Below, one piece after another: positions 1 through 7,942 of a stretch of 14,983 nt of DNA. The notes beneath the pieces are model-generated. The model did no database searches. It had not been told where the DNA came from and saw nothing but the letters and a program-made list of their open reading frames with translations. Origin of the DNA: Actinomycetota bacterium (lineage in GTDB: Bacteria > Actinomycetota > Actinomycetes > Streptosporangiales > Streptosporangiaceae); the NCBI GenBank assembly GCA_003168295.1, contig PMST01000660.1, positions 4,379 to 19,361 on the forward strand, read 5' to 3'. Both the position numbers and the translations under genes were made by a program. Position 1 is the first letter of the stretch. Every line of letters begins with the position of its first letter.

Positions 1-305
1 TCCGGGCCGTGACCCAGGCTGGTCACCACCACGGCCATGCCGCGTCCCATCAGGTCTATCTCGATGCTGGACGTCATCTCCGCGAAGAACGGGTCGGCGA
101 TGTCGGGGATGGCCAGGCCGACCGCGGTGTCCGCGCCGGCCCGGAAACTCTTGGCCAGCAGGTTCGGTACGTAGTTCAGTTTCTGCATCGCCCAGCGAAC
201 CCGGTCGCGGGTTTCTTCGGTGACGTGGGGATCTTCATTGAAGACCCGGGACACGGTCTTGGCGCTGACTCCGGCGACGCGAGCGACGTCACGCATGGTG
301 GTCAT
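1..305 (-). CDS. LacI-family transcriptional regulator, N-terminal part (cut by window edge)
   Basis: The 101 visible residues start MTTMRDVARVAGVSAKTVSR, the standard LacI-family helix-turn-helix (about residues 4-25). The hinge-helix region follows (about 45-58, LNYVPNLLAKSFRAG). Next comes the first strand of the periplasmic-binding-protein-like effector domain (TAVGLAIPDIADPFFAEM, 60-77). The effector domain continues beyond position 1, so ligand specificity cannot be read. ATG at 305 has a GGAG about 10 nt upstream; a second ATG at 296 is also possible. The gene lies just downstream of the binding-protein gene on the same strand, separated by a strong hairpin. By family knowledge such proteins are sugar-responsive repressors. 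The two LacI-type operators at 1633-1646 and 1722-1735 are its likely targets (inference). Confidence 0.93.
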   Translation of the reverse strand, partial: MTTMRDVARVAGVSAKTVSRVFNEDPHVTEETRDRVRWAMQKLNYVPNLLAKSFRAGADTAVGLAIPDIADPFFAEMTSSIEIDLMGRGMAVVVTSLGHGP

Positions 306-386
306 CGGCGATCGTCTCCAGACTGGGCACCGGGTCTCGCAGCTGCGAGGCACGTTGGGAGATTCGAGCGGCGCAACTAGGGAGGC

Positions 387-419
387 CAAGGGTCCCCCGG
401 TGACACCGGGGGACCCTTG
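387..419 (-). terminator. Perfect 16-bp hairpin after the binding-protein gene
   Basis: Positions 387-402 (CAAGGGTCCCCCGGTG) are perfectly reverse-complementary to 404-419, with one base at the centre; the effective loop is probably 3-5 nt. The hairpin begins 22 bp after the stop codon of the minus-strand binding-protein gene and precedes the LacI gene. No T-run follows on the minus strand, so this would be a U-tract-free terminator of the kind often proposed in actinobacteria. It could equally stabilise the 3' end of the transporter mRNA and lower expression of the downstream regulator. Confidence 0.75.
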
Positions 420-441
420 CTCGCAGTTTACCGGCCTGAAA

Positions 442-1469
442 TCAGCAGGTGGTCTTGTAGATCGCGGCCTGGCTGGCTGCCGAGCTCAGATTGGAGTTGG
501 TGATGATGGTGAACTTGGTGCCGATCTTCGGGGTGGTCGGCTTGCCGCTCAGGGCGTCGATGGCCTGGTCCACCGCGTCGGTCCCGATCGTGTAGGGCGA
601 CTGGGCGATGAGCGCCTGGACGGTGCCCTGCTGCAGCGCGGTGATCTCGTCAGGCTCGGCGTCGAATCCGACGATCTTCACCTTGCCGGACTTGCCGGCC
701 TGGCGGATTCCGGTGGCGGCGCCCTCCGCGGAGAACAGGTTGGTCGCGAAGATGGCGACGATGCCCGGATACTTCTGCAGCGACGCCAGCGTGACCTGCG
801 CGGCGAGAGACGCGGTGTCCTGGTCGTACTGCACGCCGACGTACTTGAACTTCGAGTCAGCCTTGGCCGCGGCCGCGAAGCCCGAGGTGCGCTGGTCGGT
901 GGTGCTGATGCCGGGCTTGGTGTTGACGACGAGCACCTGGCCGCCGCCGGGCACGAGCTGCTTGACCGCGGCGAAGGCGTCGGCCCCGCCGGCCAGGTTG
1001 TCCGAGGAGATCTGCGAGACGGCCCCGGCCGGGTTGTTCAGCGTGGTGTCGACCAGGACGACCTTGATGCCCGCGCTCATGGCCTGGTCGATCGGATTCC
1101 TGGCTGGCCGTCACGTCGTCCGGCGCGACCATGATCGCGTCCGGCTTCGACGCGGTGACCGACTCGATGATCGGGTTCTGCAGGGTGGAGTCGAACTGCG
1201 ACGGCCCCTGGACGTTAACGGTCGACGTCGCCGAGCGTCTTGGCCTCGGCCTGCATGCCGCAGCCCATCGTGACGTAGAACCCGTCACCGGCCACGCCCT
1301 GGATGAACGACAGCTTGTAGGACTTGCCGGCGGTCGAGCCGGCGGTCGAGCCGCCTGTTGTGCTGGTCGAGGCGCCCGTAGACGAGCTCGACGACGAGCA
1401 ACCCACCGTGAGGGCCAGCAGCATGACTGCCGCCGCACCCGCGGTTGGTACCGCATAAAACCGCTTCAT
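442..1469 (-). pseudogene. Sugar ABC transporter substrate-binding lipoprotein, broken by two 1-nt insertions
   Basis: ATG at 1469 has AAGGAG 7 nt upstream. It opens a lipoprotein signal peptide (MKRFYAVPTAGAAAVMLLALTVGC) with a lipobox ending at Cys24, then a Ser/Thr/Gly-rich linker. The mature part looks like a periplasmic-binding-protein type 1 (RbsB-like) domain: KLSFIQGVAGDGFYVTMGCGMQ, later ASKPDAIMVAPDD, then IKVVLVDTTLNN and VKIVGFDAEPD. The frame shifts twice. One extra base at 1220-1221 runs the first frame into a TAA at 1215-1217. One extra base at 1099-1100 separates ...DDVTASQ from NPIDQAMSAGIKVV.... Removing one base at each point restores a continuous protein of about 340 aa, normal for the family. 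Stop is at 442-444. No other lesion is visible. It is the expected partner of the ATPase and permease at 1855-3728. Confidence 0.88.
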
Positions 1470-1632
1470 ACTTGCTCCTTCGAGTGAACTGGGTCGGCTG
1501 CCGGCTTCGGAATGACACCGCGTGCCCACCGTGTGAGGGTGGCGGAGCCTGACCTGCAGGCGTCCCGATGACCCACATGTTCAGCTGTTGGCAATCTTGC
1601 GGAAACATAACGCGTCGATCGTGCAGCAGTCA

Positions 1633-1646
1633 TGTCACCGATGTCA
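1633..1646 (-). promoter_or_regulatory. LacI-type operator, copy proximal to the binding-protein gene
   Basis: The 14-mer TGTCACCGATGTCA fits the general LacI-family operator pattern: an even, imperfect palindrome with central CG and outer TG/CA. It sits inside an 18-bp element (1630-1647) that recurs exactly in inverted orientation at 1721-1738. Read on the minus strand the element starts with TTGACA, suggesting overlap with a -35 box. The LacI-family protein encoded at 1-305 is the most likely binder (inference). Confidence 0.62.
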
Positions 1647-1721
1647 AGACTCTTTGCTGGTTATCTTTTTTCGGTGCAAATTGTGAGGATAGGGCCTATG
1701 TATCGTTTCGGATTCAGGTAT

Positions 1722-1735
1722 TGACATCGGTGACA
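1722..1735 (+). promoter_or_regulatory. LacI-type operator, copy proximal to the ATPase gene
   Basis: TGACATCGGTGACA is the exact reverse complement of the operator at 1633-1646. The identity extends to 18 bp (1721-1738 versus 1630-1647). Centre-to-centre spacing of the two sites is about 89 bp. The site lies about 120 bp before the ATPase start. One site per divergent gene suggests coordinate control of both halves of the transporter. Confidence 0.62.
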
Positions 1736-1854
1736 TGAGGATGCACTCTCTTCGTAAAACATTGCGGCATGATTACAGCAGCGTTGCGGAGCTGGTGACG
1801 GACTCGGCGGCTTCGCCGCTTAAGTAGGTACTGCGGTCGATAAGGAGTGGTTCG

Positions 1855-2616
1855 ATGAGCTTTGCGCTGGAGGCGCGGGACATCACCAAGCTGTACGGAC
1901 ACGTCAGCGCGCTGTCGGGGGCCAACTTCGGGGTGAGGGCGGGCGAGGTGGTCGCGCTCATCGGGGACAACGGCGCGGGCAAGAGCACGCTGGTCAAGAT
2001 CCTGTCCGGCACGGAGACGCCGACGTCGGGGGAGATCCTGATCGACGGCAAGCCGGTGATCATATCGGGGCCCCTCTCGGCCCGCAGGCACGGCATCGAG
2101 ACCGTCTACCAGGACCTCGCGCTGGCGCCCCATCTCAATCCCGTGCAGAACATGTACCTCGGCCGCGAGGTCATGCGCAAAGGCGTCATGGGGCGGCTGG
2201 GGTTCATGAACAACGCGGACATGCTCGCCGGCAGCAAGAAGGCGTTCGACGCGCTCGGGGCCACCGTGCGCAACTTTTCCGGCAGCATCGGCGCCATGTC
2301 GGGCGGTCAGAAGCAAGCCGTCGCGGTCGCGCGCGCGGCCGCCTGGGCCAACCGGGTCATCCTGCTCGATGAGCCCACGGCCGCCCTCGGCGTGGTGCAG
2401 ACCAAAGGTGTCCTGGACTTGATCCGGCGGGTCCGCGACCGCGGGCTCGGCGTGGTGTTCATCAGCCACTCGATGCCCCACGTGATCGAGGTCGCCGACG
2501 AGGTACAGGTCATGCGGCTCGGCCGGCGGGTGGCCACGTATAAAGCGAAGGAGACAACGATGGAGGAACTGGTCGGAGCGATGACGGGCGCCGTGACGCA
2601 GGAGACCCAGTCGTGA
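1855..2616 (+). CDS. CUT2-type sugar ABC transporter ATPase
   Basis: This 253-aa protein has all ABC-ATPase motifs: Walker A GDNGAGKST (37-45), Q-loop Gln86 (YQD), signature MSGGQKQ (148-154), Walker B VILLDEP (168-174) and H-loop His205 (ISHSM). It carries one nucleotide-binding domain, as in the fructose-type FrcA branch, not the two fused domains of RbsA/XylG (about 500 aa); two copies would be needed per transporter. It should energise sugar or polyol import at the inner face of the membrane together with the permease that overlaps its 3' end. ATG at 1855 has AAGGAG 7 nt upstream. The substrate is not readable from the ATPase. Confidence 0.94.
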   Translation: MSFALEARDITKLYGHVSALSGANFGVRAGEVVALIGDNGAGKSTLVKILSGTETPTSGEILIDGKPVIISGPLSARRHGIETVYQDLALAPHLNPVQNMYLGREVMRKGVMGRLGFMNNADMLAGSKKAFDALGATVRNFSGSIGAMSGGQKQAVAVARAAAWANRVILLDEPTAALGVVQTKGVLDLIRRVRDRGLGVVFISHSMPHVIEVADEVQVMRLGRRVATYKAKETTMEELVGAMTGAVTQETQS

Positions 2617-3728
2617 CCGCCCAGGGCACCGTCCCGCCTCCCGCGCCCGCTGAGGTCGAGGTGAGCGAAGAAACACCGTCCGGCCGGCTCGCGCGGCTGG
2701 CCCGGCTGCAGGCGCTGCGGATCATCATCCTGCTCGCCGTGATCATCGTGGTTTTCTCGGTCATGAAGCCCAGCACCTTCCTGACCGTGTTCAACATCCG
2801 CGGGATCGTGCAGAACACCGCCATCCTGGCGGTTCTGGGCGTCGGCATGACCTTCGTCATCATTACCGGCGGCATCGACCTCTCGGTGGGCAGCGTCCTG
2901 GTCTTCAGCGGCGTCGTCGCCGATAAGGCGATGGCGGCCCTGGGCGGCCAGGGCTGGGGCGCCGCCCTCGTCGGCGCCGCGGTGGCCGTCGGCTGCGGGC
3001 TCGCCTGGGGCCTGGTCAACGGATTCCTCATCGCGAGAGCGAAGGTCCCCCCGCTCATCGTCACCCTCGGTACCCTCGGGATGGCCCTCGGCCTGGCCGA
3101 GGTCATCACCGGCGGCGTGGACCTGCGCGATATCCCGACCGTGATGGTCAACACCGTGGGCTTCGGCAACATCTTCTGGCAAGTGCCCACCCTGGCCATC
3201 ATCGCCGCGATCATCGTCGTGCTCGGGATCGTGATCCTGCACCGGACCCGGTTCGGCTTGCACACCTACGCGCTCGGGTCAAATCCTGAGGCGGGCCGGC
3301 GTTCCGGCCTGAACGTCAACGGTCACCTGATCATGATCTACGGCCTGTCCGGCCTTCTAGCCGGAGTCGCCGGCTGGCTTAACCTGGCGTTCTTCCAGTC
3401 GACCACGATCGGCGGCCAGAGCTCTACCAACCTGTCCGTGATCGCCGGCGTCGTCATCGGCGGCACCAGCCTGTTCGGCGGGTACGGATCCATCTTCGGC
3501 AGCGTCATCGGGTTGTTCATCCCGGCGACGCTGCAGAACGGATTCGTGATCATCGGCATCCAGCCGTTCTGGCAGCAGGTAGTCGTCGGCGCGGTACTCA
3601 TCACCGCCGTCTACGTGGACCAGCGGAGGCGGACCGCCGCGCTGCGGGGCAGCACCGGCAGGCCGACCATGAACAGCCTGCTGAGCCACCTGATCAGCAG
3701 CAGGCAGACGGCACCGGCCCGGGAGTGA
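2613..3728 (+). CDS. CUT2-type sugar ABC transporter permease
   Basis: A 371-aa membrane protein of the RbsC/FrcC (BPD_transp_2) type. A cytoplasmic N-terminus of about 35 residues precedes the first hydrophobic helix (about 36-50). The conserved segment GMTFVIITGGIDLSVGS (about 78-94) and the loop-plus-helix IGGTSLFGGYGSIFGS (about 283-298) are typical of this family. The ATPase-contact loop is probably around residues 220-235 (ALGSNPEAGRRSGLNV). Around eight or more hydrophobic stretches are visible. The GTG start at 2613 overlaps the ATPase stop by 4 nt (GTGA), implying translational coupling. The C-terminal tail from about 340 is polar and longer than usual. It is followed by a perfect hairpin. 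Confidence 0.94.
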   Translation: MTAQGTVPPPAPAEVEVSEETPSGRLARLARLQALRIIILLAVIIVVFSVMKPSTFLTVFNIRGIVQNTAILAVLGVGMTFVIITGGIDLSVGSVLVFSGVVADKAMAALGGQGWGAALVGAAVAVGCGLAWGLVNGFLIARAKVPPLIVTLGTLGMALGLAEVITGGVDLRDIPTVMVNTVGFGNIFWQVPTLAIIAAIIVVLGIVILHRTRFGLHTYALGSNPEAGRRSGLNVNGHLIMIYGLSGLLAGVAGWLNLAFFQSTTIGGQSSTNLSVIAGVVIGGTSLFGGYGSIFGSVIGLFIPATLQNGFVIIGIQPFWQQVVVGAVLITAVYVDQRRRTAALRGSTGRPTMNSLLSHLISSRQTAPARE

Positions 3729-3767
3729 GCTCGGCCGCCCCTGCGAGACCCGGGGGTGCCTGGTTCC

Positions 3768-3801
3768 GCGGCCAGAGCCCGCTCGCGCGGGCTCTGGCCG
3801 C
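3768..3801 (+). terminator. Perfect 15-bp stem, 4-nt loop hairpin after the permease gene
   Basis: GCGGCCAGAGCCCGC (3768-3782) pairs perfectly with 3787-3801 around a TCGC loop. It lies 40 bp after the permease stop and 48 bp before the next ATG. No T-tract follows. It probably ends or attenuates transporter transcription before the catabolic genes, or acts as a processing/stability element that lets the two parts be expressed at different levels. Confidence 0.78.
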
Positions 3802-3848
3802 CCAGTCGTGGGCCTTGAGACCATCAGGCTCACCGCCAAAGGAGCAGC

Positions 3849-4868
3849 ATGAAAGCCGTTGTCTACGATGCCCCGGGCAGTTTCACGATCAGGGAGATCC
3901 CGACACCGGATCCGAGACCCGGCGAGGTACGGGTCCGCGTACAGCAAACCGGAATCTGCGGAACTGACCTGCACATTCACAACGGCAAGTTCTTCGCCGA
4001 GTTCCCCCTGACCCCCGGCCATGAACTGGTCGGTCCGGTGGACGCGCTCGGCGAGGGCACCGAGGGACTCCGGGTCGGTGAATATGTCGCGGTCAACCCC
4101 AACATGAACTGCGGGCACTGCGAGTACTGCCGGACCGGGAACACCTTGATGTGCGCCAACCTCAAGGGACTCGGCACGAACTGGCCAGGGTCTTTCGCCG
4201 AGTATGTCGCCGTCCCGGCCAACCTGGTCTACTCCGTGGACGGCATCGACCCCGACACGTCGGTGTTCACCGAGCCCACGGCGTGCGCCATGCACGGCGT
4301 GGAGACACTGCGCCCCCGGCCGGGGAGCTCGGCCCTGGTCTTCGGCGCCGGGCCGACCGGCCTGCTGCTGTCCCAGCTCATCGCGCGCGGCGGCGCGGTC
4401 AGCGTGACGGTCGCGGCTTCGTCCGCGTTCAAGCTCAAGCGAGCCGAGGACCTCGGGATTGACACCACGTTCCTGATGGACCGCGCGGATCTGGCCGGCG
4501 ATGCCGCCAAGCTCAAGGCGGAATCAGGCGGCGGTTTCGACATCGTGGTCGATGCCACCGGGTCGGCGGCCGTGTCGGAGCAATGCGTGCCGCTGACCCG
4601 GAGCGGCGGGACGGTGATGTTCTACGGCGTGACCGAGCCCGAAGACCTCGTCCCGGTCAGTCCCTACGACGTGTTCCGCCGCGAGATCACCATCAAGGGC
4701 TCCTTCGCCGAGATCAACTCGTTCCCGGCCGCGATCGCGGCGCTGCGGACCGGCCGGGCCCGGACCGACGGCCTCATCACCCACCGGTTCGCCCTCGATG
4801 ATTACGCCAGCGCCCTGGACGCACTGCGAAGCGACCGGACGGTCCACAAGATCATCATCGAGTGCTGA
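3849..4868 (+). CDS. Zinc-dependent medium-chain alcohol/polyol dehydrogenase (first copy)
   Basis: A 339-aa MDR-family dehydrogenase. Catalytic-zinc ligands are Cys37 (GICGTD), His58/Glu59 (GHE) and probably Glu142. The structural zinc lobe has Cys88, 91, 94 and 102 (NCGHCEYC, then C). The Rossmann motif GAGPTG is at 166-171. The second strand ends VTVAASSAFKLKRA, without the Asp/Glu that normally binds the NAD ribose, hinting at NADP(H) use (inference). Relatives include sorbitol, xylitol and arabitol dehydrogenases; likely reaction is oxidation of a polyol to a ketose in the cytoplasm. ATG at 3849 has AAAGGAG upstream. It is the first gene of a tight run; the kinase ATG follows 4 nt after its stop. 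Confidence 0.9.
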   Translation: MKAVVYDAPGSFTIREIPTPDPRPGEVRVRVQQTGICGTDLHIHNGKFFAEFPLTPGHELVGPVDALGEGTEGLRVGEYVAVNPNMNCGHCEYCRTGNTLMCANLKGLGTNWPGSFAEYVAVPANLVYSVDGIDPDTSVFTEPTACAMHGVETLRPRPGSSALVFGAGPTGLLLSQLIARGGAVSVTVAASSAFKLKRAEDLGIDTTFLMDRADLAGDAAKLKAESGGGFDIVVDATGSAAVSEQCVPLTRSGGTVMFYGVTEPEDLVPVSPYDVFRREITIKGSFAEINSFPAAIAALRTGRARTDGLITHRFALDDYASALDALRSDRTVHKIIIEC

Positions 4869-4872
4869 CACG

Positions 4873-6408
4873 ATGAGCGCTGATTTCCGGCTCCCGGCGC
4901 GTTCAGATAAGGCGGGCGCGGTCTGCACCCTGGGTCTCGACCTCGGGACGAGCTCGGCCAAGGCGGTCGTGATCGATACCGGCGGCAAGGTCCTGGCTCA
5001 GGCTTCAGCCGGTTACGCGGTGACTTCGGCGATGGCCGGCTACGCCGAGAGCGACCCGGCCCACTGGTGGAGCGCGGTGACCGCCTGTGCCCGCGAGGCT
5101 GTCCACGCGGCGGGCGCGCAGCCGTCGGCGATCGGACTGTCAGGGCAGATGCACGGCCTGGTGATGACGTCCCGGCAGGGCCGGGCCCTCCGCCCGGCCC
5201 TGCTCTGGGCCGACAGCCGCGCCACCGCGTCCCTGCGTGCCTACCGGCTCCTCAGCCCCCGGGCGCTGGCCAGGCTCGCCAACCCGCTGGCCCCGGGCAT
5301 GACCGGACCGATGCTCAAGTGGATCGCCGAGAACGAACCACGCACGTACACCGAAGCTCGCTGGGCACTGCAACCCAAAGACTGGATACGGGCCCGTCTC
5401 ACCGGTGAGGTCCACGCCGAGCCCAGCGATGCGTCAGCCACCTTGCTCTACGACGTGCCCGGCGACCGCTGGGACCTTGAGGTCGTCAGCGCTCTGGGCC
5501 TCGACGCCGGCCTGCTGGCGCCCTTGCTGCCCTCAGCCGCGGCGCCGGCCGGCCACCTCACCGCGGCGGCCGGTACTGAGCTGGGCCTGCCCGGGGGCAT
5601 CCCGGTCGCGGCCGGGGCCGGCGATACGGCGGCCGCGGCCCTGGGCAGCGGGATAGTCGGCAGCGGCGACATCCAGCTGACCGTCGGCACCGGCGCGCAG
5701 GTCATCCGGCCCGCGGTCGAACCGGTCAGCCGGGCGGACGACGGGATCAACCTCTACCGGTCAGCGACTCCGGCTGGCTGGTACCACATGGGCGCGACCA
5801 TCAGCGCCGGGATCAGTCTCAACTGGGTGCGCGAGATCATGAACGCCAGCTGGGAGGAGCTGTATGCCAGTGCTGATCATCCGGGCCAGCGGCATGACCC
5901 GATCTTCGTCCCGCACCTGTCGGGGGAACGGACACCGTACTGCGATCCGGCGCTCCGCGGCTCCTGGACCGCGTTGTCGCTAGCCGACGACCGGGCATCG
6001 CTGCTGCGCAGCGCGCTCGAAGGAGTGGCATTTTCGATCCGCGACACCCTGGATGCACTGCTCGGCGAGCACCCGCCGCCGCGCCTCCGGCTGGCCGGCG
6101 GAGGCACCCTGGCCCCTGGCTGGCGACAGCTGCTCGCGGATGTGCTGGGATTGCCGCTGTACGCGGTGGACGTGCCCGCGGCCTCTGGCCGGGGCGCTGC
6201 CCTCCTGGGGGCGCGCGTCGCCGGCCTGCTGAGCTTTGACGATATCTGCGGACCGCTGGCGCCGCCGGCCAGCCTCGCGGCGGAGCCGGACTCGGTGATG
6301 GCCGCGTTCCACGCCGAACGCCACGCCAGGTTCCGGTGGATCGTCGCAGCCCTTGCACCGGCCGGGCGGGCCGGCGGCCGCTCGGGCGGCCAGGAGGGAG
6401 CGGCATGA
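4873..6408 (+). CDS. xylB: FGGY-family carbohydrate kinase, xylulokinase-like
   Basis: A 511-aa kinase of typical family length. The N-terminal ATP-site strand reads GLDLGTSSAKAVVID (21-35). Substrate-region motifs are LSGQMHGLV (89-97) and WADSR (112-116). The presumed catalytic base is Asp251 in GAGDTAAAALGSG. TVGTGAQV (270-277), PHLSGERTPYCDP and the C-terminal AGGGTLAPGWRQLLADVLGLPL complete the FGGY pattern. Closest known role: ATP-dependent phosphorylation of D-xylulose to xylulose 5-phosphate, but fructose or another ketose is possible. The reading frame stays open upstream to an ATG at 4798 inside the dehydrogenase gene; I prefer ATG 4873, just after that stop, though its ribosome-binding site is weak. 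Its stop overlaps the next gene by 4 nt. Confidence 0.9.
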   Translation: MSADFRLPARSDKAGAVCTLGLDLGTSSAKAVVIDTGGKVLAQASAGYAVTSAMAGYAESDPAHWWSAVTACAREAVHAAGAQPSAIGLSGQMHGLVMTSRQGRALRPALLWADSRATASLRAYRLLSPRALARLANPLAPGMTGPMLKWIAENEPRTYTEARWALQPKDWIRARLTGEVHAEPSDASATLLYDVPGDRWDLEVVSALGLDAGLLAPLLPSAAAPAGHLTAAAGTELGLPGGIPVAAGAGDTAAAALGSGIVGSGDIQLTVGTGAQVIRPAVEPVSRADDGINLYRSATPAGWYHMGATISAGISLNWVREIMNASWEELYASADHPGQRHDPIFVPHLSGERTPYCDPALRGSWTALSLADDRASLLRSALEGVAFSIRDTLDALLGEHPPPRLRLAGGGTLAPGWRQLLADVLGLPLYAVDVPAASGRGAALLGARVAGLLSFDDICGPLAPPASLAAEPDSVMAAFHAERHARFRWIVAALAPAGRAGGRSGGQEGAA

Positions 6409-7937
6409 CCAGCTTGACCGCGGCCACCCTGCCGGAGCTGAACGCCGGCGTGTCCCTTCCGCGCTACGATCGCGGCCAGGTCACGACCGGAATCGTGCAC
6501 ATCAGTGTCGGCAACTTCCATCGTTCGCACCAGGCGATGTATATCGATGCGCTGATGAATAGCGGCGCGGCGATGGACTGGGGCATCTGCGGCATCGGCG
6601 TGCAGCCATCCAACACTGCGATGCGCGATGTGATGGCGGCCCAGGATGGCCTGTACACCCTGGTCCTGCGCCATGGCGATGGCACCTGGGATGCTCGCGT
6701 GATCGGGTCGATCGTCGAGTTCCTGTTCGCCGCCGACGATCCCGGCGCCGCCATCGAGAAGATGGCCGCGCCGACGACCCGGATCGTGTCGCTCACCATC
6801 ACCGAAGGCGGCTACAACCTCGACGCCGTCACCGGGGAATTCGATTCGTCAGCTGCGGCCGTCGCCGCCGACCTGCGGCCAGGAGCCATCCCGCGCACCG
6901 TCTTCGGGCTGGTGACCGAAGCACTCGCACGTCGCCGGGAGCGGGGCATTCCAGCGTTTACCATCCTGTCCTGCGATAACGTCCAGGGCAACGGGCACGT
7001 GAGTCAGCGCGCGTTCACGGCGTTCGCCCGCCTGCGTGACCCTGAGCTGGCCGGCTGGATGACCCGCCACGTCCGGTTCCCCAATGGCATGGTCGACCGC
7101 ATCACGCCCCAGACGACCGAAGCCGATCGCGTCGAGCTCAGCCGCCGGTTCGGCCTGGACGATCAGTGGCCGGTGCTCTGCGAGCCGTTCACGCAATGGG
7201 TGCTCGAGGACAATTTCGCTGACGGACGGCCGCCGCTGGAAGACGCCGGCGTTCAGCTCGTTTCCGACGTGGAACCCTATGAGCTGATGAAGCTGCGGCT
7301 GCTCAACGCCAGTCATCAGGCCCTGTGCTATCCGGCCTACCTGGCCGGATACCGGCTCGTGCACGACGTCACCGCTGACCCGCTGTTCGCGCGGTTCCTG
7401 CTGGACTACATGAGGGCCGAAGCCATCCCGACCCTGCGGCCGGTTCCCGGCATTGACCTGCAGCGTTACGCCAGCCAGCTGATCGAGCGGTTCTCCAATC
7501 CCGAGGTGCGCGATACCGTGGCCCGGCTGTGCGCGAACGCCTCCGACCGCATTCCCAAATTTCTCTTCCCCGTCATCAGGCACCAGCTCGCCACCGGTCA
7601 ATCCGTCACCCGATCCGCGGCCGTGGTGGCCAGCTGGGCACGCTACGCCGAAGGCACCGACGAGAACGGCGAGCCGTATGCGATCGTCGACGCGATCGCG
7701 CCGCGGCTTCAGGCCGCCGCCCGCCGGCAGCGCCGCCACCGGACCGCCTTCCTGGAGGACAACCGCGCAGTGTTCGGTGAGCTGGCTGACGAACCCCGGT
7801 TCACCCTGGTGTACAGCTCGATCCTGACCGCCCTGCACGAACACGGCGTGCGGGGGACCCTCGCCGACCTTGACCACTACGCCACACCGGCTACGGCCGG
7901 CCGGACCACGGCCGGCCTGGAGAGGAACTCGCCCTGA
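6405..7937 (+). CDS. Long-chain mannitol dehydrogenase-family polyol dehydrogenase
   Basis: A 510-aa protein of the mannitol 2-dehydrogenase/fructuronate reductase/arabinitol 4-dehydrogenase family, which is zinc-independent. Seen are the N-terminal nucleotide-binding signature HISVGNFHRSHQAMYID (32-48), SCDNVQGNG (189-197) and the catalytic block MKLRLLNASH. In that block Lys296, Asn301 and His304 match the Lys-Asn-His set of characterised mannitol 2-dehydrogenases. Expected reaction: reversible NAD(P)-linked oxidation of a polyol such as mannitol or D-arabitol to fructose or xylulose, feeding the kinase upstream. The start is ATG 6405, overlapping the kinase stop (ATGA), with GGAGG about 9 nt upstream. 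An in-frame ATG at 6336 lies inside the kinase and is unlikely. Confidence 0.92.
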   Translation: MTSLTAATLPELNAGVSLPRYDRGQVTTGIVHISVGNFHRSHQAMYIDALMNSGAAMDWGICGIGVQPSNTAMRDVMAAQDGLYTLVLRHGDGTWDARVIGSIVEFLFAADDPGAAIEKMAAPTTRIVSLTITEGGYNLDAVTGEFDSSAAAVAADLRPGAIPRTVFGLVTEALARRRERGIPAFTILSCDNVQGNGHVSQRAFTAFARLRDPELAGWMTRHVRFPNGMVDRITPQTTEADRVELSRRFGLDDQWPVLCEPFTQWVLEDNFADGRPPLEDAGVQLVSDVEPYELMKLRLLNASHQALCYPAYLAGYRLVHDVTADPLFARFLLDYMRAEAIPTLRPVPGIDLQRYASQLIERFSNPEVRDTVARLCANASDRIPKFLFPVIRHQLATGQSVTRSAAVVASWARYAEGTDENGEPYAIVDAIAPRLQAAARRQRRHRTAFLEDNRAVFGELADEPRFTLVYSSILTALHEHGVRGTLADLDHYATPATAGRTTAGLERNSP

Positions 7938-7942
7938 CCAGC

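Larger units (their letters stand above)
1470..1854. promoter_or_regulatory. Divergent control region between binding-protein gene and ATPase gene
   Basis: This 385-bp stretch has no convincing gene. It separates the minus-strand binding-protein gene from the plus-strand ATPase gene. It contains two inverted 18-bp elements (1630-1647 and 1721-1738) flanking a 73-bp core that is AT-richer than its surroundings. Each element, read outward towards its gene, begins with TTGACA, which could serve as a -35 box overlapping the operator. Convincing -10 boxes are not evident 16-18 bp downstream, so start sites cannot be placed. If transcription does start there, both leaders exceed 100 nt. AAGGAG boxes precede both genes. 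Confidence 0.6.

Noticed and set aside
1807..1819. Small hairpin GCGGC-TTC-GCCGC before the ATPase gene as a riboswitch or attenuator
   Set aside because: Only a 5-bp stem in GC-rich DNA, no supporting structure or anti-terminator seen.
2307..3263. Long minus-strand open frames opposite the ATPase and permease genes
   Set aside because: His/Asp/Gly-rich, no domains; mirror the codon bias of the real genes.
4798..4872. Upstream in-frame start (ATG 4798) that would extend the xylulokinase by 25 residues
   Set aside because: It lies inside the dehydrogenase gene; the extra residues resemble a shifted reading of that gene and precede the normal FGGY N-terminus. ATG 4873 follows the stop directly.
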